A stretch of 64,000 bases of DNA from Maricaulis sp036231565 (GTDB taxonomy: Bacteria > Pseudomonadota > Alphaproteobacteria > Caulobacterales > Maricaulaceae). A program made the position numbers and the translations under genes. The notes beneath the pieces were generated by a model. That model saw only the letters and a program-made list of their open reading frames with translations, ran no database searches and was not told the DNA's origin. Numbering within the stretch: the first letter of the stretch is position 1; each line of letters opens with the position of its first letter. This document shows positions 1 to 7,456 of the stretch, piece after piece. The DNA lies in the NCBI GenBank assembly GCA_036231565.1, contig JAZAHA010000048.1:1-64000 (forward strand), in the 5' to 3' direction.

Positions 1-300
1 GAACTGGGCCCTGACTGAAGCCTGCGCCCGCGAAAGCGGGTGTCAGGGTGACGGTGTTTGTTGGAGCGTTGGTGCCTTTCTTCCAACTCTCTCCATTTCT
101 CCCGGACGGAGGCCTGCGCAGGCAGGCTGCAGATCCGGGACCGACCGGAGATCAACTCAAGCGATGAGCTTCCCGTGGATCCCGGCACTGCGCCCGCGCA
201 TGCGGGTGGCCGGGAAAAAGGAAGGTGTTTGGATGCTTCAGGGGATGATTGCCGCTTCAGCACGCCCTCTGCCTGGGGAGAGGAGGCACGATCGTCGGGT
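1..300. other. Intergenic region, no gene seen, short inverted repeats
   Basis: I find no credible coding sequence here. The stretch holds short GC-rich inverted repeats of the kind scattered between genes in alphaproteobacteria, for example GCCCGCGAAAGCGGG near 25-40 and CCCGCGCATGCGGG near 192-206. They could fold into hairpins at the 3' side of the photolyase gene, but no clear T-tract follows on the minus strand. Confidence 0.5.
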
Positions 301-1821
301 CTACAGCCCCTTCAGCACCGCCTCCGCCCGGTCGCGACAGGCCTGGCGCTTTGTCTCGTCCATCCGGTCCCAGTTCTTGTAGACCGGGCCGAGGCGCGGA
401 TTGCCGCGCAGGTGTCCGGCATTGCGGTCGAGGAAGTCCCAGTAGAGAGAATTGAACGGGCAGGATTTCGGCCCCGTCTTGTCCTTCACGTCGTAGCGGC
501 AGCTGGCGCAATAGTCCGACATGCGGTCGATATAGGCACCGCTGGCGGCATAGGGTTTGGAGCCCAGAAGGCCGCCATCGGCGAATTGCGACATGCCGAT
601 CGTGTTGGGCGCCTCCACCCATTCGAAGGCATCGATATAGACGGCCAGATACCATTCATGCAGGGCGTGCGGGTCGATGCCGGCGATCAGGGCGAATGTG
701 CCCGTGACCATCAGGCGCTGGATGTGGTGGGCATAGGCTTCGCGCCGGGTCTGGCCGATGGCGGCGGCGAGGCAGGCCATATCGGTGTCGCCGGACCAGT
801 AGAAATCCGGCAGGGGACGGGTGGCCTCAAGTGCATTGCGGCGGACATAGTCCGGGCCTTCGCGCCAGTAGATGCCGCGCACATATTCGCGCCAGCCGAT
901 GATCTGGCGGATGAAGCCTTCGACGGCGTTGAGTGGAGCCTCGCCTTCCTGCCAGGCGGTTTCGGCGCGGCGGCACACCTCCAGCGGATCGAGCAGGCCG
1001 GCATTGATGTAGGCCGACAGGACCGAGTGATAGAGGAAGGCCTCGCCTTTCAGCATGGCGTCCTGGAAGTCGCCGAAATCCTTCAGGGCCGTGGCGATGA
1101 AATGGTCGAGCGCCTTTTCGGCATCGGCCCGGGTGACGGCGAAGCGGAAAGGGCGAAGATCGCCGAACCCGTCCGGGAAGCGCGCCTCCACCAGGTCCAG
1201 CACATCGCGTGTGATCGCGTCGGGCTCGGCGCTGAAGGGGCGTGGCATGAAGAGATCGCCGCTGGCAGGCTTGCGGTTCTCGCTGTCGAAATTCCAGCGG
1301 CCGCCGGCCGGCTTGTCCCCCTCCATCAGAAGACCGGTGCGCTGGCGCATCTCGCGATAGAAATACTCCATGCGCAGCTGTTTGCGCCCGTCGGCCCAGC
1401 GGTTGAAGTCCTCGCGGGAGCAGACGAAGCGGTCGTCCTCCAGGATGATGACCGGCAGGCCGAAGCGCTCTTCCCAGCTGTCCATGTCGGCGCGCAGCCG
1501 CCATTCGCCGGGCTCGGTGAGGATGAGGCGCTTGTACTCGCCCGCCGCCAGCGCATCGGCGACGGCACTCGCCAGATCGGGGCAGGGCGGGGTCTCGTCA
1601 AAGGCGCGGTAGATCACCTGCCGCCCGGCTGCACGCAGTTCGCCGGCGAAATGGCGCATCGCGGAAAAGATGAAGGCGATCTTCTTGCGGTGATGCCAGA
1701 CATACTCCGTCTCTGCCGTGACCTCGGCCATCAGGATGTCGGCATCGCCCGGCCGCAGCTGGCGCAGGCTGGACAGGCCGGGGCTCAGCTGGTCGCCCAG
1801 AACAAGGACAAGGTCTTTCAT
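301..1821 (-). CDS. FeS-type photolyase/cryptochrome (CryB/PhrB, FeS-BCP class)
   Basis: This 506-residue protein matches the bacterial photolyase-related class that repairs (6-4) photoproducts or acts as a photoreceptor, using FAD and a 4Fe-4S cluster. The N-terminal Rossmann domain begins KDLVLVLGDQLSPGL. The C-terminal FAD domain contains EAYAHHIQRLMVTGTFAL, and near the end CASCRYDVKDKTGPKSCPF supplies three clustered cysteines; a further cysteine lies in the upstream DMACLAAAIGQ segment. These fit the four Fe-S ligands of the class. I chose ATG 1821 over an in-frame TTG two codons upstream. The SDR gene 3 diverges from it with 80 bp between. Repair versus signalling cannot be decided from sequence alone. 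Confidence 0.9.
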   Translation of the reverse strand: MKDLVLVLGDQLSPGLSSLRQLRPGDADILMAEVTAETEYVWHHRKKIAFIFSAMRHFAGELRAAGRQVIYRAFDETPPCPDLASAVADALAAGEYKRLILTEPGEWRLRADMDSWEERFGLPVIILEDDRFVCSREDFNRWADGRKQLRMEYFYREMRQRTGLLMEGDKPAGGRWNFDSENRKPASGDLFMPRPFSAEPDAITRDVLDLVEARFPDGFGDLRPFRFAVTRADAEKALDHFIATALKDFGDFQDAMLKGEAFLYHSVLSAYINAGLLDPLEVCRRAETAWQEGEAPLNAVEGFIRQIIGWREYVRGIYWREGPDYVRRNALEATRPLPDFYWSGDTDMACLAAAIGQTRREAYAHHIQRLMVTGTFALIAGIDPHALHEWYLAVYIDAFEWVEAPNTIGMSQFADGGLLGSKPYAASGAYIDRMSDYCASCRYDVKDKTGPKSCPFNSLYWDFLDRNAGHLRGNPRLGPVYKNWDRMDETKRQACRDRAEAVLKGL

Positions 1822-1901
1822 CGTCAATCCGATCCGCTTTCACGGGGGATACGTAGGAGAGGGCGAGAAGGACCAGTCGAAGAATGGAAAAGGGTGCAGC
1901 C

Positions 1902-2591
1902 ATGACGCAGACGGCGCTGATCATCGGGGCGACGGGCGGGATCGGCCGGGCGCTGGCCGATGCGCTGGCGGCACGGGGCGTCCACGAGCGCGTGGTGCGG
2001 CTGTCGCGACGCTCGGATCCGGCGGTGGATGTGTGCGACGAAGCCTCGATCGCGGCGGCTGTGGCGTGGCTGGCTGACACAGGCGCGACGCTGCGCCTGG
2101 TGATCGACGCCACCGGCTTCCTGCATGATGAGCGGTTCCGGCCCGAGCGGGCGCTGGCCGGGATCGATCCGGATCACATGGCGAAGGCGTTTGCGATCAA
2201 TGCCACCGGACCGGCCCTCCTGATGAAGCATGTCCTGCCGCTCCTGCCGCGCGAGGGCCGCAGCGTGTTCGCCACCCTGTCTGCCCGGGTCGGCTCGATC
2301 GGCGATAACCGGCTGGGCGGCTGGCACGCCTATCGCGCGTCCAAGGCCGCGCTGAACCAGCTGGTGCGCGGCGCTGCCATCGAGCTGGGCCGCAAGCGTC
2401 GCGAGGCGATCTGTGTGGCACTGCATCCGGGCACGGTGGACACGCCGCTGTCCCGGCCCTTTGCGCGGTCAGGTCTGGATGTGCGGAAACCGGATGTGGC
2501 GGCGGCTGAGATACTGGCGGTGATCGACGCGCTGACACCGCCCGACAGCGGCGGCTTCTTCGATCACAAGGGCGAGCGGGTGGCGTATTGA
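1902..2591 (+). CDS. SDR-family NAD(P)-dependent oxidoreductase
   Basis: This 229-residue protein is a short-chain dehydrogenase. The N-terminal cofactor motif is IIGATGGIGRALADA, which fits the TGxxxGxG pattern of Rossmann dinucleotide binding. The central DATGFLHD takes the place of the usual NNAG strand. The catalytic region WHAYRASKAALNQL gives the YxxxK signature (Tyr and Lys). It resembles the C-factor/CsgA-like subgroup in which the substrate is usually unknown. The start at 1902 begins directly at the beta strand; an in-frame ATG at 1884 would add six residues. It diverges from the photolyase gene, a pairing seen in other bacteria, but no functional link is shown here. Confidence 0.88.
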   Translation: MTQTALIIGATGGIGRALADALAARGVHERVVRLSRRSDPAVDVCDEASIAAAVAWLADTGATLRLVIDATGFLHDERFRPERALAGIDPDHMAKAFAINATGPALLMKHVLPLLPREGRSVFATLSARVGSIGDNRLGGWHAYRASKAALNQLVRGAAIELGRKRREAICVALHPGTVDTPLSRPFARSGLDVRKPDVAAAEILAVIDALTPPDSGGFFDHKGERVAY

Positions 2592-2642
2592 GGGGAGCGT
2601 GTCGCCAACAGCCCTCCTACGCCAAGGCTTCGGAGGGCACCT

Positions 2643-2698
2643 CTTCGCCCCAAGTGCGCGCTGCGGGTGGCATGCCACCCGAAGCCCGCAGGGCGAAG
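2643..2698. repeat. Extended palindromic intergenic element
   Basis: The arms CTTCGCCC (about 2643-2650) and GGGCGAAG (about 2691-2698) enclose a perfect 16-bp palindrome, GGGTGGCATGCCACCC, at 2665-2680. A further stem GCCCTCC/GGAGGGC lies at about 2611-2638. The element sits immediately 3' of tRNA-Cys on the minus strand and could act in transcript termination or processing. It may equally be a dispersed repeat. Confidence 0.55.
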
Positions 2699-2700
2699 GG

Positions 2701-2774
2701 TGGAGGCACCGCCCGGAATCGAACCGGGGTACAAGGATTTGCAGTCCTCTGCGTAGCCACTCCGCCACGGTGCC
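2701..2774 (-). tRNA. tRNA-Cys (anticodon GCA)
   Basis: Read on the minus strand, the acceptor arms CGGTGCC and GGCACCG can pair. The T arm contains GGTTCGATTCC, and the anticodon loop is CTGCAAA with anticodon GCA. The discriminator base is U, the identity element for cysteine tRNA. The 3' CCA is encoded (2701-2703). Length is 74 nt. It is not an integration target: no integrase or att duplication lies next to it. Confidence 0.95.
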
Positions 2775-2985
2775 GCACTTGCGAGCCGGGAGCTATAACC
2801 GGAGTGCGCGGGCGGGGCAATGGACCAGTTCACAGCGATGTGCGTTGCGGCAGTTCATGGCCGGATGCGGCGAATGGCCTCTCGCGCAGCAGGGCGGTTG
2901 CCGATCCCTCGCGGGGCAGGATATATCAGCGCACACACGACTGGCCGCAGGCCGATGGGACGGCAGTTCATCCAGGGAGATGTCC

Positions 2986-3639
2986 GTGAGCGAATTCGAA
3001 CAGGCGCGCAAGCACATGGTGGACAGCCAGATCCGCCCGGCCGACGTTACCGACCGTCGCCTGATCGCGGCTTTCCTGGACACGCCGCGCCATCTCTTCG
3101 TGCCGCGCGCGCGGCGGGCTGCGGCCTATGCCGATGCCCAGGTGGCAACCAGCGAGAACCGCACGATGATGCGTCCGCGCGACTTGTCCAAGCTGATTCA
3201 CGCCGCCCAGATCCAGCCGACCGAACTCGTGCTCGATATCGCCGGTGGCCGCGGCTATTCCACCGCAATCCTGGCGCGCATGGCCGAGACGGTCGTGGGC
3301 GTGGAGAATGATGAGGACGGCCTGTCCCGTTCTGCCGGCCTCCTGTCCGATATCGGCGCCGACAATGCCGTGGTGATCGAAGGCGATCCCAAGACCGGCG
3401 TGCCGGGGCAGGGGCCCTACGACGTGATCTTCGTCAATGGCTCGGTCGATATTGTGCCGGACACCTGGTTCGACCAGCTCGCCAATGGTGGCCGCCTGGC
3501 CGTGATCGTGCGCAAGGGCCCGGTGGGCAAGGCGACGATCTTCACCAAGTCGGAAGCGGGTATCGGCGAGCGCGTCGTGTTCGATGCCAATGCGACTGTA
3601 CTGCCCGGTTTCGAGGCCGAGCCCGGTTTCACCTTCTGA
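2986..3639 (+). CDS. Protein-L-isoaspartate O-methyltransferase family protein
   Basis: This 217-residue protein has the PCMT fold: an N-terminal MVDSQIRPADVTDRRLI segment, HLFVPRARRAAAYAD, and the SAM-binding motif ELVLDIAGGRGYSTAILA (glycine-rich loop), followed by VVGVENDE. The usual catalytic stretch of classical Pcm is only loosely kept, so repair of isoaspartate is a family inference. In related genomes this divergent PCMT stands upstream of a tolC-like gene, as here. GTG 2986 is preferred because GGAG at 2976-2979 lies 6 nt upstream; an ATG at 2980 abuts that Shine-Dalgarno directly. Confidence 0.85.
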   Translation: MSEFEQARKHMVDSQIRPADVTDRRLIAAFLDTPRHLFVPRARRAAAYADAQVATSENRTMMRPRDLSKLIHAAQIQPTELVLDIAGGRGYSTAILARMAETVVGVENDEDGLSRSAGLLSDIGADNAVVIEGDPKTGVPGQGPYDVIFVNGSVDIVPDTWFDQLANGGRLAVIVRKGPVGKATIFTKSEAGIGERVVFDANATVLPGFEAEPGFTF

Positions 3640-3761
3640 TCCCTGTTTCCCGGCTGCCCGGTTTCCGTCGCATCATTTCTGCATGGCCGGATTTCCCTGT
3701 CCGTGAAGTCAACGGCTGATGACTTGCGCATGACGAAGGGCTAAAAGTTTGGCAAACATCG

Positions 3762-3790
3762 TTCACTTCGCTGGACGGCCTTCCTATATG
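3762..3790 (+). promoter_or_regulatory. Candidate promoter for tolC-like gene
   Basis: TTCACT (3762-3767) and TATATG (3785-3790) are separated by 17 bp, a reasonable housekeeping sigma match, about 97 bp upstream of the tolC start. This is a pattern match only. Confidence 0.4.
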
Positions 3791-3886
3791 CAGGCGACAT
3801 TGCGTCGCTGGCCATCCGGCCTGCCGGCGGTATAAGGTTTTCACGAGGGACGGGCTGGGCCGGTCCGCGCGACAAGGGGTGCGTAG

Positions 3887-5296
3887 ATGACGCGTTCGAC
3901 ACAGGGACCGAAGGGGATTTTCGGGGCTGTACTGGCGGGGAGTGTCTCCCTGATTGCGATGGCCGCGCCGGCCTGGGGCCAGTCGCTCGAAGACACCCTG
4001 ATCATGGCCTATAATTCCAATCCGACGCTGCAGGCCGAACGGGCCAATCTGCGCGCAATCGACGAGGGCCGTGTGCAGGCGATGGCCGGGCGTCTGCCGA
4101 CGGTTTCCGCCGACGCCTCCATCTCGCGCCAGCATGTCGAATCCCAGAGCACATTCGTGATCGGTGACGACCGGGTGGCATCGAGCAGCACCAGCGACGC
4201 GACCCCGAAGAACTACTCCATCACGGCCAGCCAGCTGGTCTATGGCGGCGGCCAGGTGAGCGGCGCGATCGACCAGGCCACGGCGCAGATCATGGCCGGC
4301 CGCGAATCGCTACGTGCGGTCGAACAGACCGTGCTGGTGGACGCCGTCACTGCCTTCATGGATGTGCGCCGTGACGCCCGCGTCGTGGAGATCCGCCGCA
4401 ATAATGCCGAAGTGCTTGCCCAGCACCTGCAGGCCGCGCGGGACCGTTTCGAGGTCGGCGAGATCACCCGCACCGATGTCGCGCAGGCCGAGGCGCGCCT
4501 GTCCGGCGCCCAGGCCGAACTGTCCGCCGCCCAGTCGCAGCTCGCTGTCAGCCGGGCCGCCTATGAGCGTGTCACGGGCCAGCCGCCGGCCACGCTGGAA
4601 GAACCGCCGGCGCTGCCGGGCATGCCCGACAGCCTCGCCGACGCGGCCGAGTTCGCCTATCAGTCGAGCCCGCAATTGCTGGCCGCCCGGTTCAGCGAGG
4701 AATCGGCCCGCCACGCGATCCGCATCGCCCGCTCCAATCTGCGTCCGGAAGTGACGCTGAGTGCCAGTGCCTCGGCGGCCCGCGATTCGAGCTTTTCCGG
4801 TGACGAGCGTGATTCGACCTCGGTGACCGGCCGGGTTTCGATCCCGATTTTCACCGGCGGGTTGAATCGTTCGCGTGTGCGTGCCGCCGTCGCCCAGGAA
4901 GAACAGGCCCGCCACCAGGTGCGCCAGGCGCGCCGCCAAGTGACCGAGGGCGTGACCAATGCCTGGAGCAATTACGTCACCTCGCTCGCCGTGATCGAGA
5001 GCTCGCAACAGGCCGTCCGCGCCAACGAGATCGCCCTGGACGGGGTGGAGCAGGAGGCTTATGTCGGCATCCGGACCACGCTCGATGTGCTTGATGCAGA
5101 ACAGGAATTGCTGAATTCGCGCCTCACGCTCGTGACGGCGGAGCGGGATTCCTACGTCGCCGGCTATCAATTGCTGCAGGCGATGGGTCTGGTTTCCGCG
5201 GAACAGCTCGGCCTGGCGGTCGATGTCTACGATCCCGCAGAACAGGATATGCGCCAGTCACGCTTTCCTAACCTTGACTTAACGCCCTGGGACTAG
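3887..5296 (+). CDS. tolC: TolC-family outer-membrane efflux/secretion channel
   Basis: This 469-residue outer-membrane protein should form the trimeric channel used by type I secretion and RND efflux. It has an N-terminal signal peptide (hydrophobic stretch about 11-30, cleavage near AWGQ), then two homologous halves of coiled-coil hairpin. The first half includes LEDTLIMAYNSNPTLQAERA and the second QLLAARFSEESARHAIRIA. The segment SVTGRVSIPIFTGGLNRSRV, allowing for its first residue, is the typical beta-barrel entry of TolC proteins, and YVGIRTTLDVLDAEQELL near the C-terminus is a strong family signature. No partner ABC or RND pump is encoded in the window. It lies between the PCMT gene and popZ. 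Confidence 0.93.
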   Translation: MTRSTQGPKGIFGAVLAGSVSLIAMAAPAWGQSLEDTLIMAYNSNPTLQAERANLRAIDEGRVQAMAGRLPTVSADASISRQHVESQSTFVIGDDRVASSSTSDATPKNYSITASQLVYGGGQVSGAIDQATAQIMAGRESLRAVEQTVLVDAVTAFMDVRRDARVVEIRRNNAEVLAQHLQAARDRFEVGEITRTDVAQAEARLSGAQAELSAAQSQLAVSRAAYERVTGQPPATLEEPPALPGMPDSLADAAEFAYQSSPQLLAARFSEESARHAIRIARSNLRPEVTLSASASAARDSSFSGDERDSTSVTGRVSIPIFTGGLNRSRVRAAVAQEEQARHQVRQARRQVTEGVTNAWSNYVTSLAVIESSQQAVRANEIALDGVEQEAYVGIRTTLDVLDAEQELLNSRLTLVTAERDSYVAGYQLLQAMGLVSAEQLGLAVDVYDPAEQDMRQSRFPNLDLTPWD

Positions 5297-5391
5297 GCTC
5301 TTTCCGGCAGCGATGGACTGGACAGGCGGTGTCCTGGCCGGTTTATTCGCGTTAGAAGAGAATTGAACGAATTTCTTAGGGACCTGGCGTA

Positions 5392-5982
5392 ATGGCAGAG
5401 CAAGCCGAAAACGAACCGTCGATGGAGGAAATCCTCTCCTCGATCCGCCGGATCATCAATGAGGATGATGACGACGCTCCGGCCGAGGCCGAAGCGGCGC
5501 CGGAACCGGTGGCCGACGAGCCGAACAGCCAGGACGATGTCGACGCCATGTTCGACGAGGCCGGCGATACGGGCGATGTGCTCGAGCTGACCGACAAGGT
5601 CGAAGAGCCGGAAGGCGGCACCGATCCCCTGTCCATGGATGACGATCTGATGATCGTTGACCGGGAAGAGGAAGACGAGCCGGAAGCCTTTGCCGAACCG
5701 GAACCCGAGCCCGAGCCGGAGCCGGAAATCGATTTCGACGCGCTGGAAGACGAAGTGTCCGACGGTATCATGTCGGAACCGGCAGCCTCGGCTGCGATGG
5801 GCTCTTTCCACACGCTGGCGGAAAACATCCGTATCTCCGACGAGGAAGGCCGCACGCTGGAAGGCGTTGTCCGCGCGCTCCTGCGTCCGATGCTGAAGGA
5901 ATGGCTCGACGCCAACCTGCCGGCCATCGTCGACGAAAAGGTCCAGGCCGAAATCGACCGCGTCGCGCGCCGCCGCCGCTAG
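5392..5982 (+). CDS. popZ: Polar organising protein PopZ (DUF2497)
   Basis: This 196-residue protein has the PopZ architecture. A short N-terminal helix SMEEILSSIRRIINED binds client proteins. A long acidic, proline-rich linker follows (about 27-125, with runs of EPEPEPEPEPE). The C-terminal helices RTLEGVVRALLRPMLKEW and LPAIVDEKVQAEIDRVARR drive oligomerisation. PopZ forms a polar condensate that anchors the ParB-parS centromere and recruits polarity factors in Caulobacter relatives. Position before valS matches the order I know from that group; here a prophage separates them. The length is close to C. crescentus PopZ (about 177 residues). Confidence 0.93.
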   Translation: MAEQAENEPSMEEILSSIRRIINEDDDDAPAEAEAAPEPVADEPNSQDDVDAMFDEAGDTGDVLELTDKVEEPEGGTDPLSMDDDLMIVDREEEDEPEAFAEPEPEPEPEPEIDFDALEDEVSDGIMSEPAASAAMGSFHTLAENIRISDEEGRTLEGVVRALLRPMLKEWLDANLPAIVDEKVQAEIDRVARRRR

Positions 5983-6007
5983 GCCCGGCCCCGATACTGA
6001 ATTGAGA

Positions 6008-6036
6008 AGGCGCGTCCTGCCGGGCGCGCCTTTTTC
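6008..6036 (+). terminator. Rho-independent terminator after popZ
   Basis: AGGCGCG (6008-6014) pairs perfectly with CGCGCCT (6025-6031) across a 10-nt loop and is followed by a T-rich tract. It lies 26 bp past the popZ stop codon and should end the tolC-popZ side transcript, so valS probably uses its own promoter. Confidence 0.85.
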
Positions 6037-6060
6037 TTTTGTGGCTGAGACTACTCCCCC

Positions 6061-6184
6061 CACCTTCTCCCTTGGGAGAAGGTGCCCGAAGGGCGGATGA
6101 GGGGGGCATCCCGGTCGCGGCGACTGGAGCGCCGGGGGGCGGTGTCGTCCCCCTCTCCCTCTATCCCTCTCCCCGGGGAGAGGG
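6061..6184. repeat. Palindromic intergenic repeats at the insertion locus
   Basis: CACCTTCTCCC and GGGAGAAGGTG (6061-6084) form a perfect 11-bp inverted repeat around TT. A second perfect palindrome, CCCTCTCCCCGGGGAGAGGG, occupies 6165-6184. Such GC-rich elements are dispersed in alphaproteobacterial genomes. The prophage inserted 25 bp beyond the second one. Confidence 0.7.
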
Positions 6185-6204
6185 AGGTTGGGCCGGTGTC
6201 TGGC

Positions 6205-6209
6205 CACCC
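6205..6209. repeat. 5-bp target-site duplication, phage right end
   Basis: CACCC directly precedes the prophage terminus TGTA. The identical CACCC follows the other terminus at 41820-41824. Mu transposase generates 5-bp duplications, so this pair marks a transposition event. Confidence 0.9.
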
Positions 6210-6263
6210 TGTAGCGGGCCGCGCGGTTTGGCAAAAAGTGTCACGCGGTTTGTCGCATAATTC
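6210..6263 (-). promoter_or_regulatory. Phage right terminus with two transposase-binding sites (R1, R2)
   Basis: The end begins TGTA at 6210. Site R1 (6222-6238) and site R2 (6244-6263) both contain CGCGGTTTG followed by an A/T-rich tract. Their starts are 22 bp apart, about two helical turns, like the spacing of MuA sites in Mu. Functional assignment is by position and repetition. Confidence 0.8.
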
Positions 6264-6269
6264 GATGGT

Positions 6270-6602
6270 TCAATCGTAGTTAGATTGATTCTCGAATGCC
6301 TGTTGAGCGGCCTTCGAAGTGGCGGGGGATGTGGTGCGTTCAATGTGCCGCTGAAGCCCAAGCAATCGTAGAGACACCTGACCGTACTCCTCAGCGAGCT
6401 GAAGGTATGCGTCCTCATAGTCGCTGGCCAAGCGCTCACTCGCCGGAGGGAGGCTCGGACGAACCAGACGAGGCGGCACCATAAGGTTCGGCGCCGGCGG
6501 AACGCAGGGTGTCATTGACCTCGTCGATTGCACGGTCGATGAGCAGGCTACGATCAACGGGGCGAGGACAATCGGGACCAGCAGAAAGGCGCGATAGTTC
6601 AT
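6270..6602 (-). CDS. Outer-membrane spanin lipoprotein (Rz1-like)
   Basis: This 110-residue protein starts with a lipoprotein signal (MNYRAFLLVPIVLAPLIVAC, lipobox IVAC) and continues proline-rich (PCVPPAPNLMVPPRLVRPSL), the hallmark of o-spanins. It would pair with Rz in the periplasm and fuse inner and outer membranes at the last step of lysis. The gene starts 247 nt inside rz in another frame and overlaps it by 167 nt, the classical nested Rz/Rz1 arrangement. The C-terminal part is longer than in lambda Rz1 and predicted helical. It is the last gene of the phage, 60 bp from the terminus. Confidence 0.85.
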   Translation of the reverse strand: MNYRAFLLVPIVLAPLIVACSSTVQSTRSMTPCVPPAPNLMVPPRLVRPSLPPASERLASDYEDAYLQLAEEYGQVSLRLLGLQRHIERTTSPATSKAAQQAFENQSNYD

Positions 6603-6849
6603 CTCGGATTCCTCCTAGGGTCTGTTCGAAATGGGATTCGAGGCGGGCCGTGGCCTCGCCGTCTTGCAGGGCAGCCCTGAGGTCATCAATAAACTCGACC
6701 TGAGCAGCTTGGTGAGCAGCGAGGTCCGCAGCGGATTGCTCTGCGACGTGCCTATCCCAGCCGTCCGAGCGGCCCTTGGCATAAACCGCAGCGACCAAGG
6801 CGAACGCTGCCGGCAGAAGCCACGCTCTACTCAATAAGGATATACTCAT
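6436..6849 (-). CDS. Inner-membrane spanin (Rz-like)
   Basis: This 137-residue protein has one N-terminal transmembrane segment (about 7-24) with a short cytoplasmic start, then a helical coiled-coil periplasmic domain (about 30-90). The tail DELSRLSAGPDCPRPVDRSL resembles the end of many Rz proteins. As i-spanin it bridges to the Rz1 lipoprotein. Finding spanins beyond the tail-fibre genes, about 26 kb away from holin and endolysin, is unusual but known in some transposable phages. The next gene upstream is the fibre chaperone, with a 64-bp gap. Confidence 0.82.
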   Translation of the reverse strand: MSISLLSRAWLLPAAFALVAAVYAKGRSDGWDRHVAEQSAADLAAHQAAQVEFIDDLRAALQDGEATARLESHFEQTLGGIRDELSRLSAGPDCPRPVDRSLLIDRAIDEVNDTLRSAGAEPYGAASSGSSEPPSGE

Positions 6850-6913
6850 GGCGCCAAGCCTCCGGTAGCAGGAAAGCCGTCACGCGCGGCGCGGGCGATG
6901 GTGGTGTGGCGCA

Positions 6914-7456
6914 TCACGGCCACCCGGCCGACAGGTCGACGGCGTTCAGGGATTGCCGGTCTGTTGCCGCGGCGATGGCATCGACCAGGGCCTTCTCATT
7001 GTCGAAGCAAGCCTGGATGTGCGTGTTGATCGCGGCGCCGTAGGCGCGCAGCTGGGTGCGGGTCCAGCTGCGCCAATCGGTTTCGGACAGCTTGAAATTC
7101 ACCGGATCGTCGCTGTCGGCCTCGTCGAGCGCGAGGATCTTGGCCGTCAGAGGCGCAATCGCCGGATCGGCATAGGCCGTCACCCCGTCATAGGTGAAGA
7201 GAAGCGTCCGCTGCCAGCGCTCCGCGGCGGCGGCGGCAATGGCGGCCGACTGCCCCGCTGCCAGCAGTTCGGCGTCGTCGGCCGCGCTGCCGGCACCTGC
7301 GCCGATCAGCGCAGCGACATCCTCCGGCAGACGACCTATGACGCTCTGCGGCAGGTAATAAAGGGCCGCACCCATTTCCAGCGGCGCGACGCGGCCGCCA
7401 GCCCATTCGACGTCCTGCAGGGCCGAGGCCTGCGCCGGATCAATCAGTCGGAACAT
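6914..7456 (-). CDS. Tail-fibre assembly chaperone-like protein
   Basis: This 180-residue protein follows the tail-fibre gene with a TGATG stop-start overlap, the usual place for a tail-fibre assembly (Tfa/DUF4376-like) protein. The C-terminal half FKLSETDWRSWTRTQLRAYG and IQACFDNEKALVDAIAAATD resembles the conserved region of such chaperones, in which acidic-aromatic SETDW-type motifs recur. It would help trimerise the fibre. The assignment rests on context plus this short similarity. Confidence 0.65.
   Translation of the reverse strand: MFRLIDPAQASALQDVEWAGGRVAPLEMGAALYYLPQSVIGRLPEDVAALIGAGAGSAADDAELLAAGQSAAIAAAAAERWQRTLLFTYDGVTAYADPAIAPLTAKILALDEADSDDPVNFKLSETDWRSWTRTQLRAYGAAINTHIQACFDNEKALVDAIAAATDRQSLNAVDLSAGWP

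Noticed and set aside
58..1905. 615-codon open frame opposite the photolyase gene
   Set aside because: It has no recognisable domain, and the complementary strand encodes a full photolyase with all Fe-S cysteines.
2701..2774. tRNA-Cys as a prophage attachment site
   Set aside because: No integrase gene and no second copy of the tRNA 3' end were found; the phage present is Mu-like and lies 3.4 kb away with a 5-bp duplication.
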